DNA of 64,000 nucleotides from Onychostoma macrolepis (taxonomy: Eukaryota > Chordata > Actinopteri > Cypriniformes > Cyprinidae), in contig NC_081163.1 of the NCBI RefSeq assembly GCF_012432095.1, forward strand, positions 32,353,258-32,417,257. The letters run 5' to 3'. A program made the translations under genes and the position numbers. Below are positions 22,825 through 34,437 of this stretch, one piece after another; the first letter of the stretch is position 1; each line of letters opens with the position of its first letter. The notes beneath the pieces were generated by a model. The model was not told the DNA's origin. It saw nothing but the letters and a program-made list of their open reading frames with translations, and did no database searches.

Positions 22825-23821
22825 TAGGTCTGGGTTTTGACACAAATTTCACGATTTGATTCAATTCGATTCTCATTCACAAGCTTGCGATTTGGTTCGA
22901 TTATCAATTTGATTCGATTCTATATCAATTATCTTGGATATATATCAGGTACAGTACATGACAAAAAAACTCTCAACTAATGCTGAAAAATACACATCAG
23001 TAGTCAGTTGGTACTACATTACTATAATAGGTTAACATTGACTGATCTGTAGGCTATTCAACTGCTTAAACTTGATGTTTTTATTATAATAAAGTTACAA
23101 TTACATAATATTTCTAATTCAATTAGTTTTTTATTTTTTTTTTTAAATAGGCTATAAACATTTAAATGGTGGCTGTCATAAAAACTTGATGGATTTATTC
23201 AAACATAAATTAAACATTGAAGAAGAGTAAAACTTATAATGAATATGTTATGGTGCATACATTTAGGAAATGCCCTCTCCACAGTTTATTTTTCTATCTG
23301 ACTACTGAGTTTATGGTCACCGAATATGTTTTTTCTGAGGTAAATGTGACGTTATATAGACTTCTTTGCATGGCTAAAACACTGATTGAGCGATTACATG
23401 AGACAAGATACGGATTGTAAAGTTATTTTAACTTACCTTCAGATGTTTAGTCATGTTTATTTTGTGCTGAAACTGATATTAAAGCGGAGGAGACGATCAG
23501 TTAATGTGCACCTTGCGCAGCCGCTTTTATTGAACTGAGGCGCTACAGCGATCTGTCACTCCACACTAAAAAGCATCAAAACGGCATTTATTGTTTGAAT
23601 ACAAATGGACAGAATTTGAAATCTGAGACTTTGTTTCATATTAAATGTACCAAAGCACAAAGCTTATTGCGATTTATTGGATGGGATGTGCCCTTCAGTG
23701 TTCCGTCCATTAACTGAAAGCAGGCTAGACTAATCAATTCTTGGGATTTAAGAATCAATATTATTGTGTAAAAATGAGAATCGATTAAAATTGAGATATC
23801 GATATTTTTTACCCAGCCCTA
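22825..23821. mobile_element. hAT-type non-autonomous element
   Basis: Ends TAGGTCTGGGTTTTG and TTTTTTACCCAGCCCTA. Flanks ATGTCAAT (22817-22824) and ATATCAAT (23822-23829) are an 8-bp target duplication with one change. ATTCGATTC-type repeats fill both sub-terminal regions. No transposase frame. Confidence 0.75.
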
Positions 23822-24998
23822 ATATCAATACTGTAATGCTGATTTTTAGTATTATTATTATTATTACTACTATATGAATATAAAGAATTTTTATGTAATA
23901 AAAATTGATTCTTTATTCTATTTTTAAATGTGATTTAAATTTCATTTTGATTATTTTTTTGGGTCATAAAGTCAAATGCTCTAACATCATAATAAAGAAA
24001 AAAAATAATTGAGAAAAAAGTGGTATGGCATAATATTTCATCACAATTTCTCAAGACAAAACAATTAAATAGTTTTGTTAAATATTTATATTTAAAAACT
24101 TATCTACCAAAGAGTAATTTGGTGCAACCAACAAACAAATGTAATTATATTTTAAAAATAATAATAATAATAATAATAATTTATATAGGCCTAATAATGA
24201 AAATAAAATGGAGAGGACCACTGTAGATCCTCATGACTTTGTCTCAAGGTCTTTAAGATTTATTGGCAAGGTTAGTTCAGGTTGTAGTGTCATGAAAAAA
24301 AAAGTAGTAAAATTAATTAATAAACACAAAACAGTGATTTGCCATCTTATAACCTAAGTCAGTCAAATAGTGTCTTCCTGTCTAAGTAGGGGGTTTTACA
24401 AAAACATGCAATACAAACCAAACTTTATACTGGTAGGTCATAGTTCTGGCTAGAGGAGGTCAGACAGTAAATAGAGTGATCAGAGGATGGATGGAAGAGG
24501 CAGCCAGGACTGCAATCCAGCAAAGACAGAAAGAGAAAGATGCTCTATGCAGCTATACAAGTCTGTTATAGTCCCTGGAAAGCTTGTGAAAGAAAGAGGT
24601 TCAGCCAAAGGACAAAGTCTAGTTCAATATCCCAGTGAGTTTTCACACGATGTAGAGCTCCTCGGTAAAATTCTCCTTAACTGCTAATAGTTACTCATGA
24701 GAACATTCCCCATGGTCAACAAACCTTGTTCCCTTAATGAAAACACAATTAACAAAACAATGCCCTCATTAAATAAATTGCCCTTTCTAAACGGATCCCA
24801 CCGCAACGGCACTGAACACCCAGATCGCAACTCACACAAACAAAGTCATGGAAAACAAAGCTAAAGGAGGCTTTTGTGCAAACATGAAAAAAAAGCCTGA
24901 CGATGAGCCATCAACTTTGTCTTTTGTTGAGAATTTTGTCATATTTAACATCTTGTCATAATCATATTGCCATGTCTACAAGCCAGCAAAACACAATC
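23822..24998. other. AT-rich unique sequence
   Basis: Has a short (TAA)n run at 24160-24182. No gene or transposon ends are seen. Confidence 0.35.
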
Positions 24999-25849
24999 TA
25001 AGGGTGTGTACACATTTGTCATGTTTGGTTTGATTAAAACGAACTCTAGTGTGATTGCCCTGTTAGTGCAGTTCATTTGAACACTACCATCCGAACTAGG
25101 GCCGCACGATAAATCGCATGCGATTGTCATGCGCATCTCGTCAGTAAGTAATCTCCATCACGTGCTTTCAGATGTAGCGGCATTTAATACACAGAGCCGT
25201 AGTTCGCTGACAACCTACGCAATATCGCGTTCATAGTTAAATGCGATTCATCTGCGATTATGAACGCGATATTGTGTAGCTTGTCAGCAAACTATGGCTC
25301 TGTGTATTAAATGCCGCTCCATCTGAATGCACGTGATGGAGATTTACTACTAATCACAGAACCGGCTTTAGTGACTAGATGCGCATGACAATCAAATGTG
25401 ATTTATTGTGCAGCCCTAGCATGATTTGACGACGTGGAATGAGCAGGTTATCCAAAACAAAATGAGCAAACGTGGAGCAACAAGGAGGTAACGTGACTTT
25501 TATAAGCTCTTCTTGAGTTCGCAGATGGTAAAAATAAAATCTATGTACATGCAACAGTGAGCGCTCTTAGTCCAGCAGACGGCGTTAGCTGTATTTGACT
25601 TTAATGTCATACACCGGTTGGTCTGCGCAGTGCCGCTTTAAGTTGAACACACCTATTTTTTGAAGTGTTCGGTAAGTTCCGTCATGAAATACATGTCATT
25701 CAATCCAAACATTCAGGTTTTGAACGTATGACTATGTCAAAAATGCCAGTGTGAACGCTAAGCGGACCAGGACCGAATGTATCATTTTCTTTTTTGGGCC
25801 GGAACAAACAAACCAAGAGAATTGAATTACAAGTGTGAACGCACCCTTA
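24999..25849. mobile_element. MITE with TAAGGGTG ends, interrupted by a palindromic MITE
   Basis: Left TAAGGGTGTGTACACA and right TGTGAACGCACCCTTA are inverted repeats. The inner sequence AAGTGTGAACGC is typical of this type. A separate element occupies 25097-25418. No target duplication recognised. Confidence 0.65.
25097..25418. mobile_element. nearly perfect palindromic hAT-like MITE
   Basis: TAGGGCCGCACGATAAATCG at the left mirrors TTTATTGTGCAGCCCTA at the right. The fold-back runs through almost the whole 322 bases, e.g. CACAGAGCCGTAGTTCGCTG with CAGCAAACTATGGCTCTGTG, and AATATCGCGTTCATAG with TATGAACGCGATATTG. It could form a hairpin with a short loop near 25245. Confidence 0.8.
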
Positions 25850-26120
25850 ATGTTCTAAAAATCTAACACAACCTCATGGCAATTCATTATTATTTTATGT
25901 TTTGAAGATTTAGAGGCTAATTCGTATTTCGCTAATTTGTTTTCGTACGATCTGCTTACACCCTAATGACCATTATGTTTAGGGGTGTTTCTAAAATTAG
26001 TTCATTTTCATACCATTTACATTGTACAAATTCATACGAAATCTCCATCTCATAAAACAGTTATCTTTTTCCGTAAGACTGAGTTGAAATCATGCCTATA
26101 TGAGATCGTCATACACTGTC
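25850..26120. mobile_element. possible decayed repeat with TACGAA motifs
   Basis: TTCGTATTTCG, TTTTCGTACGATCTGC and TTCATACGAAATC resemble a known cyprinid repeat; ends unclear. Confidence 0.3.
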
Positions 26121-27717
26121 ATCTTTCATAGTGTCTTTGCAGGCACTGAATATTCCATGAGGAAAAAAAAGGTTAGTTTTTTGCTGATTTAGAGGAACAG
26201 TCTCTGGAATAATGGTCCATGATCGCTTTCCCAGTCAAATCTCTTTAGTCTCCACATATGACCTATAAAAAACAGTGCTAAAGGGAAAAAAAAACATACA
26301 TGGCATTTCAATCCCATCCAACTAGAGGAATAACACATTTCAGGAGCGCTGCGTGCTGCACAGGATAAATCCTCTTTCTCACCAGAGGCACGTCAACCAA
26401 TTCAGTTCCATCACTGCTAAATCAGCTGCACGCATAATGGCCGCTCCAGATTACAAATGATTATGGTAAAAATAACAAAACTCCGGCCTGACCTTTAACC
26501 GTCATCTGTGTGCTCTATTAGACGGGGACGTCTGTCTCAGGGGCCAGCAATCTGGGCCTTCTCGCTCTTATTTTGGGAAAGATTAAAATTTTTTGTAGGA
26601 CGGCACGTCACAAAAGAAGCAATTTCCAGCTCCAAAGCCACAAACTCCACTGTGACGTGATGCTGCAGATGTGAGCCTTTCTCTCCCCACACAATCTAAA
26701 TTTATGGGATGATGATACGTGGGATTTTTGTTCATATCATCCAGATCCATTTTGCAGGTTTACATCAAGTGTTTAAAATAGAGTAATTTCACAAAAATGT
26801 GAGCACCATGAACATCAACTATACAAACTGACAACACTTTTAGTGGACATCCACCCAGCGAGGGAAAAGGGGTAGCTTTAACCACCAGTATGTGATAAAT
26901 CAATACATTTACAAAATACTAAACCACAAACTATCTGCGGTTACGCCGAATACTTGCATGACCCTGCCAAATCCATAAACACTATAATTACAGCCTTTTA
27001 TAAAAAAGTTAAAGTACATTTAGGTCAAAGTTCTGAGGGAGCCAGTTGCAGAGATGTTGGCGTAAACCAGCTGAGAGATGCAGAAAACACTTGCCTTGCA
27101 AGATTTCTAAGCCGGACACAATTACCAACAAACGTGAACTATAATTTCAAACAAATCATGTCTGGAACTGCAAAACCAAACATGTCTCTAATTGACTGAC
27201 TCATCTGTAAATCACCAAGTACAGCATTTCTGAAAGAGGGCTGACAGCACTAATAGATTTAAATCTTTACAGACTGTAACTTAACAGCATACAAAAAAAA
27301 CTGCATGAATGATGGCAGATTCCATCATTCGGAGACTGTGGACATACCAGTGAGCTTTCACTGAAAGTTTTGGCCATGTGCTAGAGATGGCAAAGCTCAA
27401 ATGGAGAGAAACGATTTGACTGAACAGTCTTTTGTTTGGGGACTGGTGGCTGGTACTGAGAGAGTACCGTGTGCACAGCACATTCCAGAGCCCTGGTCCA
27501 GAAAACAGAACATTTGTAAATGAGATCAGTAACAAGAGCACTCGGGACATTTTTGGACTAATTCAGGACTTAAGGAGTATTCAGATTCCTTTCTTATGCC
27601 ACAGGGATAAAAAGGAGGAGCACACTGTGATGGCGGTGTTGTATTCAAATTTAACGTAATAAGTACATTTCAAAACCTTTTACAATCGCTCGCAAATATG
27701 AAATGGAAAAAGATGCT
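26121..27717. other. unique sequence with possible conserved element
   Basis: 26340-26720 is repeat-free, GC-balanced and free of low complexity. If 1-29949 is an nck2 intron, this is a candidate enhancer. Conservation was not tested. Frames of 75-89 codons at 26954, 27281 and 27432 lack domains. Confidence 0.3.
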
Positions 27718-28044
27718 TAAAGGGACAGTTCACCCAAAACTGAAAATTCTGTCAGCATTTACTGCTTCTCAAATTGTTCCAAACCTGTATGAATTTCTCT
27801 CTTCCGTTGAACACAAAAGAAGATATTTTGAAGAATGTTGCTAACCAAACAGTTGCTGGTAGCCATTGACTTCCATAGTAGTCATTTTCCCTATTATGGA
27901 ATAAATGCCTACTAGCAACTGTTAGATTACCAACATTCTTCAAAATATCTTCTTTTGTGTTCAACAGAAGGGAAAAAACTCATACTAGTTTGGAACAACG
28001 TGAGGGTGAGTAAATGACAATTATGGGTAAACTATCACTTTATA
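27718..28044. mobile_element. complete fold-back MITE family B copy
   Basis: Left AAAGGGACAGTTCACCC and right GGGTAAACTATCACTTTA. Arms AAGAAGATATTTTGAAGAATG and its mirror CATTCTTCAAAATATCTTCTT form the hairpin. Confidence 0.8.
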
Positions 28045-29889
28045 AAATTTGCACTGATAAAAAGCTTTTTCTGTCTTTAGAAGCATCTAGAAAATTTCCA
28101 TAACACTTTCAAAATTCCCTAACGCGTCCAGGTTTTCCTTGCCATTGGAATCCTGTTAATGGCAGAATGTGCCTGGTGCATTACGTAAGCTCAGTTATGT
28201 TGTCTTTTGTTGCGCAATGACAGACACTACGTTACACTTAAATACGAGTTTCATAACAGAAAGCGCAACTGAGTTGTTCAGTTGTTATGCCTAAGATTCC
28301 ACATACCTGTCAAAGCAAGGCAGAAATGCTACAGATCACGGCTCGTGAAAGAAACGTCAGTAATGGGTGTGATCACAGTGAAACTTTAAATCAGTCGAAA
28401 CTGAAATTCGACATATCATGCATTCTAATCGATACGTAGCTCAAACAAGAAATCCAAAATATGTTGAAACACATTTGGGTTTGGGAGTTGTAAAAGTGCC
28501 AGTGTTGTGTAGTAAGTATAAGCAGGTTAGCTCTTCCAATCCTCTAAGGATGTTTCATGAGAAACTATAAAAATAGGATTATTGTCTTCAAAGTAGCCCA
28601 GTATTTGAGCCACTTACAGCGCGTAAGCCGAGCAGGCAAAATCCCGACTGGTGTAAAATTCAATTATCATAATGCAGGGAAGTATGCAAGTACCAAGAGT
28701 CTGTGAAAGGGAGATGGAAAGGAATAGTATCAATCTGACCATAAATGTAGGAAAACCACAAGAACTGTAAATCACAAGACGTGCCATGTTTACTTTAGGC
28801 ATGAAAGAAACCATTTTAAAATAATAGCAGCAATCAGACAGTGTATTAAATGCAATAAATCTTTCTCTAGGACCCAACTTTTCAAATTATTATCTTTAAC
28901 TGTATTTAGCACATTCATTTGCCATCATTTAAAGCAATGTCTTCATGTTCTGATGAGAGCATAAGGATCCTCAAATCAAAACCCAATATACAGATAGTAT
29001 TGAACTTTAACCACACATTCTTCAAAGTGTGACTTAGTATAGTAAAAATAATAATAATAAAAAAATTTGATTCCAGTACAAACATATTGTATAAAAATGC
29101 AATATAACCAACAAGACTGCATTGTTACACTGTATACCAATTCACCTGAAAAAGGGATTTCTGGGACCCAAAACAGAAACAATGTCATTTTTATTTTTTT
29201 TCCATTGAGGATGTGTAAAGCGTGTTATTAAGTTTACCTACATTTTGTTTTCAGTTCTCATAAGATATTAAAAGTCATTAAGTAAATGGGAAGTATGTCT
29301 GAGCATTTAAAATACAACATGAGGGTTGAATACCGTTTAAACCAGTCTCACTTTACATCGAAATCCAAGTTTCATTCACTTCCAGCGAAGTAATGTTCAC
29401 TTCTTGCCATGCTAATTCATTCATAACACTCTCCCCTCAGTGAATAACATTTTTATATAAACAGTGAACTCCGCTACATACAATTATCCCTTACGGCACT
29501 GGATATATGTCAGGGTTGTTGTAGAATGTGGAATGACTCCATGGCGCGGAATGACAATGGACATTCTCAGCAGCCATCATTTCATTCTTTCTCTAATAGG
29601 ATGCATTAAAACAAAGACAAACCAAAAGCGGAATTTAAACTATATCGATCAACAGATGATCCTCACTGTTACACGAATATGTGTCAAATCCAGCAACTTA
29701 AGGAGGCGGTTGTGATCTCTATTGTGGCAACAGAGCTGTTAAAGACAAAAGACGAACGCGAGAGAGACAATCACTCAAAGTGCTCCTGTTTCTTTCTCAT
29801 TTTGCATTGCACCATGTACACAGATCCTCTCGATATAGAAGCAAAATTAATAGAGGCGCGATAGTGATCACAGTTTTTGCTCGGAAAGC
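28045..29889. other. unique sequence upstream of the CpG region
   Basis: No transposon termini and no recognisable exon. On the - strand it would be the start of the first intron of the divergent gene. Confidence 0.35.
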
Positions 29890-29949
29890 ACACCAAGGCA
29901 ACTTTAAGCGAGCCTTTATTACTCTATTTTAGTGTGTTCTTCTTCTTAC

Positions 29950-30150
29950 CTTGCTGTAACTCCTGACAGATCGGGCTTTAGGAAAGCAGAAAAACACACT
30001 CTTTTTGCACACTTGGATTGGTGGGACGATACGTAGCGAATGTAAATCCTTTTCGGCGAGTTTTTGTCCGTGGGCCCAGGCAGCTGCTGCTCTCTCTAAC
30101 CCTCGATCTGTTCAAGCTCTCGCTCTCAGCCAGCGCGAGTCAATGCACGG
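29950..30150 (-). other. candidate non-coding first exon of a divergent gene (possibly nck2)
   Basis: Read on the - strand, a CpG-rich stretch ends in CAGCAAG|GTAAGAAG, a strong splice donor at 29948-29949. There is no ATG between about 30120 and the donor, so it would be a 5' UTR exon. It lies 33 kb upstream of the fhl2 ATG and points away from it. In human, FHL2 and NCK2 are neighbours transcribed away from each other, so nck2 is the natural candidate. No NCK2 coding sequence is in the window, so the name is not assigned. The 5' limit is set arbitrarily just below the CRE. Confidence 0.42.
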
Positions 30151-30151
30151 G

Positions 30152-30159
30152 TGACGTCA
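30152..30159. promoter_or_regulatory. palindromic CRE (TGACGTCA)
   Basis: Perfect full cAMP-response element inside the CpG-rich region, about 200 bases upstream of the - strand splice donor. CREB/ATF binding is inferred from the motif. Confidence 0.55.
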
Positions 30160-30506
30160 CCGCTGCCATGGCACAGCGCGAGCGAGCGAGCGAGGAGGGA
30201 GGCGCGCGCGAGGGCGCTGATGGTGATGTTGATGGAGGGGCTTCTCAGATATTAAATCAATTTATACTTTTTATAGTGTTTAATATACTAATGAAGTATG
30301 GTAAAGTTTAGAAACACGTGTAAGTTACTTCGTGCACGAGAGCAGTGCACTCATCTAATAAATTGCAGTTTTTAACTGAAAGATGCATGCTTACTACAGT
30401 TAAATAAAAATAATTAACAATACAGTTGAATGGCATGGCTTACATTATCTTCTCTACAAAAATAAATTATTTCCTAAATATATAGGCTAATACAAAAATA
30501 TAGTAC

Positions 30507-30660
30507 AGCCGTAGGCTCTGATAGCCTGCAGACATGGGCGACCCGAGTTCGAATCCAACTCGAGGAAATTTCCCGATCCCGCCACTATCTCTCTCCCACT
30601 TCACTTCCTGTCGGTTCTGATCAGTCCTCAGTAAGGCGAAAATGCCAAAAATAAATCTTA
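30507..30660 (+). mobile_element. tRNA-derived SINE fragment
   Basis: GAGTTCGAATCCAACTCGAGG contains a pol III B-box (GTTCGAATC). It is followed by TCCCGATCCCGCCACTATCT and CTCCCACTTCACTTCCTGTC, a body sequence I recognise from fish tRNA SINEs. The A-box end is truncated. The 3' end has AATAAATCTTAAAG. Confidence 0.6.
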
Positions 30661-30847
30661 AAGTAGCCTATGCATGTGTGATGCATTTTTTAATAGTTTA
30701 ATATATTTTATATAGTATAGCTAGTTTACTACAGTAGTACTGTATATACTGTATATACAGCAGTAGGCCTACTATCAATTTTGAAAAATTATATTTTTTG
30801 CAATCTAAGCAAAATAGAAATCTCAGATTTATTGTAGTATAGGCCTA

Positions 30848-31215
30848 CCAGTCATAAGGGTCAATTTAAAAAAATTGATGTATAGCATAGGACAATATTT
30901 GGCGAGATACAACTATTTAAAAATCTGGAATCTGAGTGTGCAAAAAAAAAAAATAATCTAAATATTGAGAAAATCGCCTTTAAAGTTGTCCAAATGAAGT
31001 TCTTAGCAATGCATATTACTCGTCAAAAATTCGGTTTTTATATATTTACGGTAGGAAATTTACAAAATATCTTCATGGAACATGATCTTTACTTAATATC
31101 CTGATGAATTTTTGGCATTAAAAAAGCAATAATTTTGACCCATACAATGTATTGTGGGCTATTGCTACAAATATACCCGTGCGACTTATGACTGGTTTTG
31201 TGGTCCAGGGTCACA
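30848..31215. mobile_element. MITE family C copy (GGACCACAAAACC type)
   Basis: The right end TGACTGGTTTTGTGGTCCAG plus GGTCACA is intact; the left end keeps only ACCAGTCATAAGGGTCAA. The body has CATGTTCC/GGAACATG around TTACTTAATATC and GACCCATACAATGTATTG, as in a very common cyprinid MITE. This is the reference copy for the broken copy at 34408-38364. Confidence 0.8.
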
Positions 31216-31811
31216 TATTATAACAATTTGTACCGCAATATAACTTTTGCAGCTTACTCTACCAAAACAAAGAATTAAGGATAGTACATGGATGCTTCAC
31301 AGGCTTATAAAATCCTTCATGACACAAAATAGGGTCATGTGGTCTTCTGTTTTCCTTTGAGCTTTTAGTGAAAGCTGTAAATGTTTTCAGCAATGTATCA
31401 CTGCACTGAACATTTTCATTCACTGGAACTATCGTGTCTGCTGCCAAAACCTGTCTGGAACTGCAGACTACACTGTTGTAGAATGTCATCCCGTCGTTGT
31501 CACATGAAAGAATGAGTAAGTCTGATTTTCCACTGAGATTTTTATAGTTTCAGGAGATGGAGGGGAAAAAAAACCCACACGTATTTATTGGATTTTGATG
31601 AAGGTTTCTCTCAGGCTGAAGAACGATGTTTTATTGGCTCAATAAGTGCCTGCAATGCAATGACCAAGAGTGCTTTCATCTGAATAGTTATCTACAGAGT
31701 ACTTCGGCAATTTAATCATGCTTCTTCCCTTTAGTGGGATTAAATCATGTATAAAACAAGCGATTGCTGTGAGAATGGGCTAAGAAGGCAAAAGTTCATC
31801 GCATTTTAATC

Positions 31812-31998
31812 TGCACTCTTAAAATAAAGGTTCCAAAAAGGGGGTTTTCACTGCAAAAAACTGCCAGGGAACAGTTCTTAAAAGAACCATGAAGAACATT
31901 GTAATAATCTAAAGAACCTTTTTCTGCTATAAAGAAACCTGAACAATGGAAAGACTGCATGGATGATAAAGCTTCTTCATGGAACCACAGATGCCAAC
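31812..31998. mobile_element. MITE family D fragment (AAAGGTTCC type)
   Basis: TGCACTCTTAAAATAAAGG start, then AAAGAACCATGAAGAAC and TAAAGAACCTTTTTCTG, then CATGGAACCACAGATGCCAA. One end only; the other terminal repeat is missing. Confidence 0.65.
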
Positions 31999-34407
31999 GC
32001 AGTTTAGACAAGTTTAGAGAACTGACTAAAATGATAGCAAAGTCCAGGAACTAATACTACAGTTATACAGTATCACCTGTAAGGTGGTTCTGGTGGATTG
32101 TGATCCAAAAATTTGTCAAAATGGTATGCAAAATGATCTGCCGCTTAGCAGAATCAAATTAGACAGATGCCAATATGGACTACACAACACAATATGGACT
32201 ATCTAAACCAATGTATTTACATACAGTATCCGCATCTCAGTATCCCCATGAACTGAGCCAGCCTTCTGTGTTCTGCAATCTCACAACCGGGCATCAGGCC
32301 TAATCCTGTGTTTGAGGAACAGCATTGTGATCCTCTGCATGTTACAGACTGAAAACATGGATAGTGGTCTGTTCAAATCATGGATTTGTGTCTGGCACAT
32401 TATAATTTCACATGGTAAAGCTAAACACAGTGTATCACGATATTTCAGATTATCGATTTAGACTCAACAAGACCTATTATTTTCTAATCGGATCATTATA
32501 AATTACAGAAATTATTACAAATCATTTGAGGCCATGTGACAATGCCTGTTTGAAACAACTGCTGTTTTGTAATACCTACTCTTTCACTTAGTATTTAAAA
32601 AAGAGAGAAAGACAGAAGTAGTATGCAGTACACAGTGCAGTATTCAGTAAGCATAAGCTAATATTCCATTCTGAACACAAACTCAATGGATATTACCCTG
32701 CTCCATCAGCAGTGCACAGCTGCATCAGAACTACAACAGGCTTGCACGTCATACTTATTAAACTAGCCTGCATAAACTGGTTACTATATATGCTGTTTCA
32801 GCAAATATGGGTGAGTCTAAGAAAACTCATGGCAAGATGAATATAATAACTCCTCAAGACTTTCAGAGAATCTGCTAAGAAACAAGAAAATGAAGGCCCA
32901 CAGTGATGACTTGCATGATTAATTCTTCCTGCATGACCTCAGATCTAAATACAGTAACAATTACTGCCATGAAATATCCTGTTTTTTTAGTATGTGTGAT
33001 AGTGACCCGAGCGGTCACAAGGAGGATCTCATTGTGATGTAAACACAAGAGCAATGGTGGCATCTAAAAAGGTGTTTATTTAGAGCAGATGTGCAAAAAA
33101 TATGAGCATAAAAACAACAGTTATTAATAAAAGAGTCTAAAACTAGAACTGCAAGGTACTAAGAATAGTACTAAAACAATAAGACTGGCGTTTACCGCAC
33201 TTAAGCAGCATTACAATAACCTTGTTCCCCCTTGCTACTAGTGATAACCATGATACATATAACCTTCCTTAAGTACCTTAAATATAAAAACTCTTGCCTC
33301 ACCTTGATTAAGTACAGGAGAATTAAGAACAAGAGTTAGAGTTAAATAGGTAAATAAAAAAAATAAAAATAAAAAATAAAAATAATAGAACAGTAAGAAC
33401 ACAATAAAAACATAATAGAAGACAACTTGTAGGTCTCTCCATCACTATCTATCTATCTATCTATCTATCTATGTGTCTATACTGTGGCAGTTTCACTGCA
33501 GTTTACCAACAAAGAATGACAATGACTCGACCTCAAATTGAAAATCAATTTCAATAATAGAAGTGGTTTGGATGTTGTCGTTCCTCTAATGGGAAGACAA
33601 CAAAGTAATTGAGGTCAATTATCCAGTGTTTTCTCTGTGTGATGAATTATTGGGCTGTGCACAGAAGCAAAGTAAATCAACTGACAAAGTTAACTGATTA
33701 ATGGGATCGTTTGAGGATCTGGAAAGAGAGCATTTCTCACAATTAAGACCCATTAAACGCAGTCATCATGGTTAATAGTTTCAAATGAATTTCAAATGAA
33801 CGATTGGGCCTATGGTTACCTTTGTTAACATATCTACAGGTGGTATTATAATGACTGTTTAAGCAGTTTATAAACTGAGGTGGAGGTCTTTTACAAAACG
33901 TACAGCATCCCTATTCATGAAAAGGAAAGGTGATACCATTAGGTACACTTGCTCTGCAACCACACACACACACACACACACACACGGATTTTCACAATGT
34001 TCATAACGACTGTTCCTATTAGTCACGGACTCGGAGTGCATTGATAATAGCTGCTCTCCGGCAGCAGGGGATTATGGAAACTGAGAGGAATATTAAAGGC
34101 AGACAGGAGGCAAGTCAACATTAACGGGCAAAAGTCAACAAGACAAACACAGCCTAAAGATATGATCTGGTCGTTGATAGCTATATATTTAATTTATATG
34201 AGCAAGGACATTAATAAGATACAACTCACTGAAACAGTATCGATGAAATTAATATGTCTACTGACAACCCATGGGCAATGTATTATGATGCTTTAGCGCC
34301 CCCAAGTGATTGATGGTGGGATTACAGCGTGCAATTGCACCAACAGAGGGCGCATTTAGTTCTGACCACAAACTCTGATTTGAAACGTTTCCTCATGTTT
34401 CCTCATT
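31999..34407. other. unique sequence with possible conserved elements
   Basis: 33500-33800 and 34010-34160 lack repeats and carry ATTA/TAAT-rich, well-mixed sequence (CAATTATCCAG, GATGAATTATTGGG). Microsatellites: TATC (33445-33472) and CA (33959-33985). No gene recognised. Confidence 0.4.
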
Positions 34408-34437
34408 TGTGACCCTGGACCACAAAATCCAGTCATA

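Larger units (their letters stand above)
29890..30240. promoter_or_regulatory. CpG-island-like promoter region
   Basis: Dense CpG (GCGAGCGAGCGAGCGAGG, GGCGCGCGCGAGG) in a genome region otherwise depleted of CpG outside transposons. It has no transposon termini. It holds an inverted CCAAT box (ATTGGT near 30018) and a palindromic CRE. It looks like a housekeeping-type vertebrate promoter. Confidence 0.6.

Noticed and set aside
30018..30311. 97-codon open frame on the + strand
   Set aside because: Crosses the CpG-rich promoter; open by GC bias. It runs against the better-supported - strand donor.
30541..30562. tRNA gene
   Set aside because: Only the B-box region is tRNA-like; the acceptor stem and anticodon arm are not formed and a SINE body follows.
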